64,000 nucleotides of DNA, taken from assembly GCA_021186555.1 (NCBI GenBank), contig JAJKFL010000005.1, forward strand, positions 20,462,635 through 20,526,634, given 5' to 3'. Shown one piece after another: positions 55,325 through 64,000 of the stretch (the stretch's first letter is position 1; every line of letters begins with the position of its first letter). Under the pieces are notes generated by a model, which saw only the letters and a list, made by a program, of their open reading frames with translations, searched no databases and was not told the DNA's origin. Origin of the DNA: Reticulitermes speratus. Taxonomy: Eukaryota > Arthropoda > Insecta > Blattodea > Rhinotermitidae. Position numbers and translations under genes: made by a program.

Positions 55325-55592
55325 TGAAGGGCCCCGCAGCAGATGCTACGACGCACCGCAGCCTTGAAGCTTATTGTACAACCCTGTGATGAAGATGATT
55401 AGTTTTTTCGTTTTTTCTTATAATGGAGCCCCGGTGGAATGAAATTGACAGGGGAAAACCGAAGTACTCCTGGAAAAACCTGTCCCAGTGCCACTTTGTC
55501 CACCACAAATCCAACATGGACTGACCCGGAATCGAACCCGGTCCTCCGCCGTGAGAGGCCGGCGACTAACCGCCTGAGCCATGGCTCGGCCC
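55325..55592 (-). mobile_element. SINE-B, full length, with TSD
   Basis: Complete reverse-strand copy. On its own strand it has GAGCCATGGCTCAGGCGG (A box), GGGTTCGATTCCGGGTCAG (B box), then CAAAGTGGCACTGGGACAG and GCATCTGCTGCGGGGCCC. Flanks TAATGACTTTCTT (from 55310) and TAATGACGTTTACTT (from 55593) look like an imperfect TSD of about 13-15 bp. This is the reference copy for SINE-B here. Confidence 0.88.
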
Positions 55593-55607
55593 TAATGACG
55601 TTTACTT

Positions 55608-56974
55608 ATTTTGCAAACACGACTTCCGGAAACGTGTGCAGAATTCAAGATGTTTGATTCATTCTCTTCTACAACGTTCTTTCGAAACATGTTTTGCTTT
55701 GATAAACACTTAAGGAGTTGGGCTCGAGATGCGTGCAGGAAAGCATGTACGTACAGCGGCCTAACCCTTTAAAGCCTAGTGGTTGCTTTACACACCACCA
55801 GATTTAATATTAAAAAAGTTTACCTTCAGCTCACAGAATGCGTTTATGTGTTCTGTATGGATCTCAAAATAAACAGAGTTTATTTCCGTATACAGCACTA
55901 ACCGATTGGTTTTTACTTGCACGAGAATAACGCAGACGGAGCCTCTTTACTACGCGATACGAACTGAATCTTTAAACATAATTCAGGTTCATCTCAGACT
56001 TTATGGTGTCAAACTTGTTCCACTCAAAAGCAAATTTAAACGACCCGACAGTGTTTCGTAAAATGCTCCAATGTGTACTTTGTTAAAAACCAGTTTAGCC
56101 TATCTCGAGTTGTTAAAACTGTAGAGAAGGACGAACAGAGCGATTTTAATAGGACCTCAGCAGGGATGTGAGCACACCTAAAATGTAACTTTGCTCTATT
56201 ATCATAACACGGACCTATCACGGAGCACTTGTTACGAAATTTACTCCCTGATCTTGCTGTATGTTGTGGTCAGGGCTCTTAAGCTATAGGTTATTGCATC
56301 AATCGCAGTGGAATTTTGGATGCGGTTTGATTTTCATTCCAACTTTATTTTTAGTTACAGGCCAACCAGAAAACTTCAGTTCTTTAACTTTAGTTTTATT
56401 ACTCTTTAAAGTGGTTTCTACCGTATGCTGTATCGCGATATTAACAAGGAAAGGAAACATATCAAGAGAGCAAACTGGTACTCGTGCTTGTCTGCGTAAA
56501 CTAAGGTAAACTTATTTAAAAAATAAGGGTTTGAAGTTAGAAACGTCTTGGAATCCTTATCACATGAAGCTTTGTATATGTAAAACAGAGAAGACATGCA
56601 CGATGAAGTAAACACACCGAAGGTTTTAAATATATTAGTAGCTGGTGACATTTAAACGTCATAGCAATGTAACGTGTCATACTATATCGTAAGAGCTGTT
56701 AATAAAATGTTGTTTTATGTGCCTCCAAAATTTATGAGGTAGTATATTCACACGTGGGTCTAATTTTATGTGCTTTTTACTTGTAGCGCCTTAAGTCTGT
56801 AGACATCTGCACGTTTCAGCTTCAAATCATATAATACACTTGAAGAAAATTAGTATTTTGGATCGGGACCTACATTAAAAGTTTTGAATGGAATTTTCTT
56901 TAGTTTGTACAGGTCAAACGTAATGTTGCTTTACCTGACAATGAAGTCGACATATCCCATATTTCTCAACGTCG
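55608..56974. other. no gene recognised
   Basis: AT-rich. No recognised feature. Confidence 0.5.
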
Positions 56975-56988
56975 CAGAAAAACTAGTA

Positions 56989-57251
56989 AAGGCCGTGAAG
57001 CCCCAGAGGGGGTGGGGTAGATGTATAGCTCTACCATTTCTTTAATCTCGGCGCTAGATGGGGGTGGGTGGTTGAAGCCAGGATCCGGCCGCTTTACCCC
57101 CGGGGGAGACGCGGTACCCATTTTACAGGAGGCTGGGTGGGCCCCAGAGCCGGTCTGGACAGGCACGGAAAACCTCGCCCACACCGGGATTCAATCCCCG
57201 AAACGTCTACGCCGTAGCAAGTCGATATACCTACTGAGCTATCCCGGCCCA
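56989..57251 (-). mobile_element. SINE-A, full length, with TSD
   Basis: On its own strand the head is GGGCCGGGATAGCTCAGTAG, a textbook tRNA A-box region. The B box is GGGATTGAATCCCGG, followed by the full body with CCCGGGGGTAAAGCGGCCGG. TSD CAGAAAAACTAGTA (56975-56988) and CAGAAAAATTAGTA (57252-57265), 14 bp with one mismatch. Confidence 0.93.
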
Positions 57252-57265
57252 CAGAAAAATTAGTA

Positions 57266-57982
57266 CATTGGATAAAGTACAGGTCTCATTAACGTCTTTA
57301 AATTTTGTTTAAGAATATCTGGATACAATAAGGTTACGGTTAACGAAATACGCAAACAAATAATGTATACCTGTGCAGTCGATTATTGGCACTGCTGCTA
57401 AACTCTGTGATCTCGTGAATGATGTTCCGAAACTAAGAAGGAATTATTAGGAAGCTGAGATAAGCTGGACAAATTCAGAAACACGGCGATGGATAGTCAC
57501 TTTCATGCCCGGACAAATTTACTTCCGTTGAAAGGGATCGTTTTGTACACAGTATATGGGGTTGCATGGGCCCCATATGGACGTGGTGGTCAAGAGAATA
57601 CTGCTTGCCTTTCCGGGAATCGAATCATGGTAATCCAGCTCCTAGTCGTCAATCAGACCTGACTTATAGATTTGTAGGCCCAGCCGTATCTTACCAAGAG
57701 CAAGGTTTGTACAAGATTTGAGGTTTTCACACTAGTGAACATTTATATTGTGTTTTTGTGAGTTATGACACAGTGTGGCCTGTTAACATTGGTACAAATA
57801 TTTCGGACAAACACAGTGCCTACGTTTTAAAAGTGAAAGTAACATATATGCTGTAGAAGGAGAGAGTAGATTTTTCAAAACTTTGGAACTACGTACAAGG
57901 TTATATGGTATCATGGACTAGAATGCAACATGTACATTTCGGGACTGAGTTCGGCGGCTGTCTTTCTCTTTCCTTTCCCCAG
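57266..57982. other. possible SINE-A remnant, no gene
   Basis: At about 57530-57665 a reversed B-box-like GGGAATCGAATCATGG and GGCCCCATATGGACG suggest an old reverse-strand SINE-A, too degraded to call separately. Confidence 0.35.
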
Positions 57983-58150
57983 CTTCTGTGGCGACAAAAC
58001 GGAGTCCTGGAATGTAGGCATTACATCAAGACTATTAAGGACGCAAAGTCTCCAAGAACCACAAAGTCACAGACCACGGTTTGGAAGCATGGCTCTAGTG
58101 TGACTGTGTTGCTCTCAGGACCTCCAGCTGCGGTTGTAACCCTTATATGA
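57983..58150 (+). CDS. candidate terminal exon, function unknown
   Basis: An unusually good 3' splice site (TCTTTCTCTTTCCTTTCCCC followed by AG, 57961-57982) precedes 168 open bases ending at TGA. The frame reads LLWRQNGVLECRHYIKTIKD, then SPRTTKSQTTVWKHGSSVTV and LLSGPPAAVVTLI. No known domain is recognised. The reverse strand is also open over much of the same stretch (AGGPESNTVTLEPCFQTVVC), which weakens the case. A GTAAGC donor-like site at about 58156 would need another frame. Confidence 0.28.
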   Translation, partial: LLWRQNGVLECRHYIKTIKDAKSPRTTKSQTTVWKHGSSVTVLLSGPPAAVVTLI

Positions 58151-59390
58151 AAAACGTAAGCTACGAACTTAAGTGCTAGGCCGGAAGCCTCACTTAAGCA
58201 TTTATCCCATATGATGTATTTATTAATCCTGACACTTTGATAAACAAAATGCAAAAACACTTTATGAATTTACCTTCTGTTAGAATGGATAACGCCGGAT
58301 TTTAACTCCTAGCCGAAATTGTAGGGTCTGAGTGAGCCATAAAATTTTGAAGCTCCTTACACTTTTTTTAAAATTGCTAGACTGAGTGATTCATTTCTGT
58401 GTGGGGAGCACCGTAAACTGTATTCGTGTCGAAAGCACACTATCTTTGTAAGTGAGCTAAAATTGTTCGAAGAGCAAGCGGTTACAAGTTTAGCCAAAAA
58501 TATTTTTCGTGGCTACATAATTTGTTTTGCTTTTATTGTCAGTTACTGTAAAAATGAAATGCAAAAAGATAAGTGTACACGAAACATTTCTCCGCGTGTG
58601 TGTAGAAATCTTACAAAAGAATGAATTCCTCTCCTGCTCATAAACGTTTTGAGTAATAGACGTATATGTTCCTGACGATCCTAATCTTGTGCAAAGTTAC
58701 GCCATAGTCGACTGGTAAGTAGGTACTGCAGTCTGCTAGACATGAAGAAGGATACAACAAGGTTATCCGAAACGTCGGTAATTATTTAACTATCGACAAG
58801 GACTAACATTCCTGAATGCTTGAATCTTCATCAGTCTCGGAGTGATAATCCCAAATCTCGTATGTCTTCCAGCACCTTACGCATTTTTTGGTCTTATTTC
58901 TGCCACAAGATTTTCAGTAAAAAGACTGATGGAAAAGCAGAAATGAGGGAAGTAACTTGTATTTGTAGCGAGCGAATGTGGGAAAGAAAATTCGCAAGCA
59001 TCTTATATGTAAAATAATTCATTAAGTCAGAATAAAATTATGTATACAAAACATTTATTTTAATATACTAAATTTGGTTTGCAGTCAGACCATAATATCT
59101 TAAAACAAATAATATGCTGGCACGTGTCTGCCGCAGAGCTGCTCAAATGGAATGGCAATTTATGAAGAAAACACGTTCATTATTTTACTCAACAGCTATT
59201 ATCGTGTGGTTCTGTAAGATATGTGTAATTTGTCATTAAAACTTAGAAGTGTTTGCCTCGAAGAAGTCAGAGTTTGGACACCTAAGGACTTACTTTGCAT
59301 TAAAGAGCAGTTCATGTATGACTTGGTGCAGCGGTACTGATTATTGTTCAGATTAGGGATGGCGTTTGTATAAATAGTCTCCCACTTTCT
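58151..59390. other. no gene recognised
   Basis: A short CCGAAACGTCGGTAAT segment near 58768 recalls the F5 fold-back arm. Otherwise unrecognised. Confidence 0.4.
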
Positions 59391-59460
59391 TCTTCTCTCC
59401 GACCGTTTCTTCTCCTCTCTCCCTCTCTCTCGCCTCCTTTCCTCTCTTTTCTTCGCTTGT
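59391..59460. repeat. polypyrimidine tract
   Basis: About 70 bases almost entirely C and T (TTCTCCTCTCTCCCTCTCTC and similar). It lies immediately before the SINE-D head. Confidence 0.85.
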
Positions 59461-59464
59461 GTTG

Positions 59465-59735
59465 TACCACATACAACGATAGAGTGGTTAAAACTCCTTC
59501 ATATCTGGGACGTCCGGATTTCGATTCTCGGTAAAGAGTCCTCCGTCGTTTTGGGATTTTCGTGATTTTCAACATTTCGTCCTGGAAAATGCTGGAATGT
59601 TATCTAAATTAAGCTACGACTGGTTCCATATTCTTCTCAGTTCATAATTCACAGCCTTCTTTCCATTCGACGGTATATGCTGATGTGTGTATGCAGCTGA
59701 CTCATTGTCACGAAATAAAGCAAAAAAAAAAAAAA
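59465..59735 (+). mobile_element. SINE-D candidate
   Basis: tRNA-like head ATAGAGTGGTTAAAACTCC (A-box region) and GGATTTCGATTCTCGG (B box with an insertion). The body has GGGATTTTCGTGATTTTCAA and CGTCCTGGAAAATGCTGG. The tail is GTGTGTATGCAGCTGACTCA, then CACGAAATAAAGC and 14 A. The tail matches the fragment at 41640-41735. Confidence 0.6.
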
Positions 59736-60964
59736 CTTGACTTCTTAGGTCGTGGCGCTACTGCCAAGTTAGAGTCCTCCTGTAATTATAGCAGTTTCCA
59801 AAGTTGTGGTCAGACAGTCGGCACGACGCCTTGACTATGAGCTCAATCCTTCATATGGCCCTTATCGCCATAAGACAACACAGCAACCATACGGACCAAC
59901 ACCCATTTTCGAAATATAGTTCGAGCACGCAACCACATATGTAAGAGGACTTCATGTGGACACTGGTGTCGACCATCGTAAATTCGGGAAAGCTTACAGT
60001 TTTGGTGAGTTCGCAAAGAAGTTGCAAAAATCCTGATATTACCTTTGCCATGTCTGTCTGTCTATTTATCTGTTCGCATGTGACAACTGCAGAACCACAG
60101 AACAGAATTTTGTGAAATTTTATGTTAGGGAGGTTTACGAAGCACAATCGAGGTATAGTGCTTTCCACTTTTCGTTAATGTAACAATAATAAAGGACCCT
60201 TCATGTGAAGATCTGCGTGTGTTTTTGTGTCCATCTCGAACATATAACGTGCTAAATATATACATAACAAAATACATTTCGAAGAAAGAGAAAATGAAAT
60301 ATATTTGGTGCAAATTTCAATCTTTCCCTATATAATAAGGGTTTCGTAACGCCTGAAAAAAAGGTAACAAACTTGCCAGAATTGATAATGCTATGCTTAA
60401 TGTTTCCTAACTTGTTGTTCACATTATGGCACAAACTTTAATAAATTTCTTGGCCCAGACGCAGAGATGAATGTATCCTTCCTTGTGTCTGACTTTATAA
60501 AGGCGGATGAGTCTGTACTTTAATTTCCGTTGGTATCGCAGTTTATATCATGAATTACGGTAGGAACGATTGCACTTAAGGGACCGTAATGAAATGTGTG
60601 CTCTGCAGCCCCACACGATAAGACAGTCGGGCTCATTGACTCATTCATTGCTGCTTGTAATTTGATTTATGTGATGAACTACAACATACGTACGTAATGT
60701 AACCGTTATTTTCTGCTCTGAGAAGTCGAAGGGGTGGCTGCAGTTATATGAGTTTAAAGTGATTATTTCCCACAATAGAAAGTCAGAGGCGGCCAGTGTC
60801 TGAGTCTCAGAGTCGTACAGTTTTACTGTGGCACAAGAGGAATCGGCTAAATGATTCAATGAAATATTTGCTCGGGCAATTTTTCATGTGTCCCTTTATT
60901 TTAGGACACTTGCTCATGTTGATGTATTTTAGTTAGACAAGACACATAACTTGCTCATGTGTTA
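59736..60964. other. no gene; GTCTG-led sequence
   Basis: At about 60052-60135 a GTCTGTCTGTCTATTTATCT leader is followed by GAACCACAGAACAGAATTTT, recalling an old dispersed repeat in insects and the leader of R1 copy 2. Reverse frames of 60-105 codons are unrecognised. Confidence 0.35.
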
Positions 60965-61615
60965 TTTGCATATTTTTGAGAACGAAGATCTTGGATAGGG
61001 TGTTTGAACCTAAGACAGTAAAAACAGGATAATGGAGAAAATTGCGTAAAATGGAAATTTAGGCTATGTGTGTGGCAAGGTTTCCTCCCGACGGTGAGTG
61101 TAAGGTCCATTGTATTTTGCAATGTGACGCCTTCCAGTTCGTTGGGTAGGCCTACGTGTCAAAGTACTGGAGGAATCTGCTTCCTCTCTGTTCTGTGTAG
61201 AAGGTGGGGACGACACGTTTTTCCGAGACATTGGTAGCTACATATGTACCAAAGTAAACAGATTTGTACTTTGGTAAGATTTAGGAGGTTTATAATTTGT
61301 TCTCTCCACCAGATATCGTTACGAATATCATGTAACGGTGAATGTAATAGGAGAAACTTAGGCCACGCATGGGGGAGCTGATAAATGCATAACCAGAACA
61401 CTTGATATCTGGAGACCTCTGGAATACTTAGATGTAGAAGGGAACGTTAATTAAAATGGATGTTAAAGAAACTGGGCGTGATAGTGTGGACTGTATCCAG
61501 TGACGGAATCTTATGAACACGATAATAAACTTGGGGTTCCAATAAAGGTGTGGCGTTTCTGGTCATGTAAGCGAATGTCATCTCAGAAGGTATATCTTCT
61601 CCGTAGAGTTAGTTC
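60965..61615 (+). mobile_element. LINE family L1r 3' end with a ~200-bp insert
   Basis: First part 60965-61080 (GATAGGGTGTTTGAACCTAA, GGAGAAAATTGCGTAAAATG). The family resumes at about 61285 (TTTGTTCTCTCCACCAGATA, corresponding to the LYSSPNI coding stretch) and continues through GTGGACTGTATCCAG to TCAGAAGGTATATCTTCTCC. The ~200 bases between (about 61081-61284) have no counterpart in other copies and look like an insertion of unknown type. Confidence 0.6.
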
Positions 61616-62979
61616 TTGGTTTTTAGAGGTCGCATGTCAGGTTAGCTGAAACATTGTTTGGGAGGGAAGTGTAATGAAGATCTATTCTATTGTTTAAGAT
61701 GTTATTCCACGAGTTTCTGCTTAGGGATTTAGGAAAACCATGGAAATTGTTAGAGTATTCAACCTGAAATTGTGACGTCCTCTATGTGAAAGAATACCCC
61801 CAAAATTTTGGTACTCATGAGTAATGATTTATTTCGTAAGAATAAGTTTTAAATCCTGCGTTCCTACGTGTATAATACATATAAGTTTTGAAAACAGTCA
61901 TATCTATTACGCAGTGATGTGTGATACTTTTTCAGCATACTACAATAATCCAACGCTTTCGAATTTCAGACAGTTTGAATTCCTTTATAGACAATACGTA
62001 GCCACTGCAATACAGTGGCATTAACTAACGTAAAGAGAATTGTTTAGTGAAATATAAGTTTATAAATCTAGAAGTGTAAATACAAATGAAGAAGGTAAGG
62101 AGCCAATAACAAACACATATAAATAAGTACGTAATGGCATAAATTAAATAGAAAGGTAACGTGAATAATTAAAGTAACAAATGATTGACTGTAAGAGGAA
62201 CTAAATTCTAATTTTGCTTAGGATTTCTATTCCCTGAGAATACATCAAAGTCATAGTCCCTGACAGCATGGAGAGAGCCATCTAGCGCTTATAACATGTA
62301 ACTGAAACACAGTGAAGTCTTTATAATAGGAATCATCGAAATACCGTAGATTATAACAGAATTAATGATGACGAATCGCTGCACAAAACATATGTGTTAT
62401 GTGTAATTGATATAGTCTCTATAAGCTGGAATATTCTTGAACATTTTAGGGCGTATAATACATTTGTGGTGGGATAAAACTGAATATCTTAATGTGCATG
62501 TAGCCAGTTTTAGAAAGGGTAACGTCATAATCATACCAAGCTTTGGGTTAAGGGTCAGCAGTCATTAAAACTTCAGGGTGATTTCTGACGTGACTTATGT
62601 ACTCCTCAAATAGACAAAACTGCAGGATTTGAGTTCTTTGTTTTTACAACTCCTGACGTACCATATAAAGTTTGGATTATGACACGCATTAGATTCAAAC
62701 TGAGGGAGTTACTGTTTCTTATCATGATAATGGGCATCTTTAAGCACATATGAACACTGTTTGGAGCTTGTTGTCTGTAATGTGTAATATTTGATTTCAC
62801 ACCAATACGCGAAGTTGTTGTGATAACCTTACTTCTGACCCTTGTTAATAATAAAATATTTAACAAGAATTTTTGTGTCTTATGTCACCCACTTTATTTT
62901 GTTTACTTAAAGCTCCCTAATACTGCTTGCTGAATCTTCCCAAAACTGCGAACAGAAATTACAAAGTGGTAACTATAGA
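61616..62979. other. no gene recognised
   Basis: AT-rich. No recognised feature. Confidence 0.5.
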
Positions 62980-63105
62980 GTTTAGGAAAAGTTTTTGAAC
63001 ACGGGATGAAATCTTAGGGTTTCGTAACAGACGAGTAAATTCTTGACAGGCTGAGCGACCGTTAGATTCTTGAGAAGGGCTGTCTATCGTAGAGTTGAAG
63101 CCAGC
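62980..63105 (+). mobile_element. LINE family L1r extreme 3' end
   Basis: Only the tail is present: GGGTTTCGTAACAGACGAGT, TTCTTGACAGGCTGAGCGAC and TTCTTGAGAAGGGCTGTC, in the order of the 8040 copy. Confidence 0.6.
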
Positions 63106-63205
63106 ATTCATAAACGTGGTGACGTTGGGAAATTTCGAGACTATATCAGATTTAATGTAGAGAGAGTCTATAGTTAAATAAAGAAATTCAATTCCATTCT
63201 CATTT

Positions 63206-63206
63206 A

Positions 63207-63242
<36 letters not shown>
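63206..63242. repeat. (TAA)n microsatellite
   Basis: About 12 TAA units. Confidence 0.95.
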
Positions 63243-64000
63243 GTAAAGTGGTATATGTCAAAGGAGAAATCCAGGCGACAGGAAAGAAGGTTTTGGCGGA
63301 ATACTCGTATTTGTGTGTTCTTAATGTGTTTGTTGTTTGTGTTCCCTCAGTGCTGATGAAAGCCACACATTCTAGAACACCGGATACAGAACATTCACAC
63401 AGTAACAGTTTAATGTAGTTCTAAGTTAGTGCGAAGAGCATAGACCTCTTAAAAATAACGAAATGTTATGAGATATTTAAGCATTTTACTTGATGTGTGT
63501 GTGTCATGCCTGAGACTATGCGTCATGTGCACAAATACATTGAGCAGAAGAGAGAGCGACATACCAAGCACTGTTTTATTATAGCAGACAAAAAGTATCA
63601 AGTAATTTCCTATACCGATTCTGTTTCCACATCTGACGAAAAATGTAGAGAAGAAGGGCGAAAGTTCCTTTACGCCCTTATGTAAATTATGGCTGCAAGA
63701 CTGTACATGGAATTCTCTACAAACTGTCACTCAGATCGGTCAGTAAAGGTGGACGTTCGAGGTAAAAATTTATTTACGACTTTAAGGGAAGTTGCTGTAA
63801 GCTGTCTTAGCCAACACGTCAAATGTAAGTAAGAAATTCTAAAAGTTAACCAGTAAGGGATTAACGAGAATTGAATGGAATATTAAAGTTAAATCATTAG
63901 GATAAAAGTGTTGAAAGTAAAGTTATTTCGCAGCCAACAAATTAACAAGTTGTTTAGCAGATAAAATACAAGAAATAAAGTTGTCATTAAAGTTATTCGC
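63243..64000. other. no gene recognised
   Basis: AT-rich to the end of the window with short frames only. Confidence 0.5.

Overview
The window looks like gene-poor, AT-rich nuclear DNA of a large insect genome. There are no operons, no bacterial or viral gene sets, no CRISPR array, and no recognisable complete host gene. Most of what can be explained is transposable-element debris: tRNA-headed SINEs, many 5'-truncated non-LTR retrotransposon ends, two dead DD34D mariner elements, a non-autonomous hAT element, fold-back (inverted-repeat) elements and microsatellites. The mix of an RTE-like LINE, these SINE types and the fold-backs with a GTTTCGG motif in the stem resembles cockroach or termite genomes (Blattodea). 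That assignment is from memory of similar repeats and cannot be proved from the window.

Layout. 1-12 kb: diverged plus-strand LINE 3' ends (about 2.1, 6.5, 8.0 and 12.0 kb), a tail-to-tail SINE pair at 3.8-4.3 kb, and a candidate host exon on the minus strand at 9753-9975. 12-20 kb: a fold-back, an unnamed 430-bp repeat that recurs at 45.9 kb, a SINE-B with target-site duplications (TSDs), the hAT element at 16.27-16.73 kb with an 8-bp TSD, a full-length SINE-C and a 36-bp near-perfect palindrome. 20-31 kb: SINE-A and SINE-B insertions, several with clear TSDs. 31.6-34.1 kb: the largest coding feature, a young minus-strand RTE-like LINE with a long open reverse transcriptase, 5'-truncated inside its endonuclease and carrying one frameshift. 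35-37 kb: two abutting fold-backs and then a mariner pseudogene. 38.3-39.3 kb: a three-level nest, two SINE-C units inside a SINE-B inside a SINE-A. 39.6-64 kb: more fold-backs, a second hAT-like candidate, a second mariner with terminal inverted repeats (TIRs) and an internal deletion, SINEs with TSDs, LINE remnants and a possible terminal exon at 57983-58150.

How the parts relate. The SINEs carry A/B-box RNA polymerase III promoters and have no protein, so they would have been copied by LINE machinery. The local RTE-like elements are candidates for that partner, but no shared 3' tail was demonstrated. The mariner, hAT and fold-back pieces are cut-and-paste remnants with no intact transposase here. 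The two candidate exons are the only hints of host coding sequence. If either is real, the window is mostly intron or intergenic sequence. No new functional system is evident. The most informative signals are the nested SINEs, the SINE truncations that cluster in the tRNA anticodon region, and the fold-back family.
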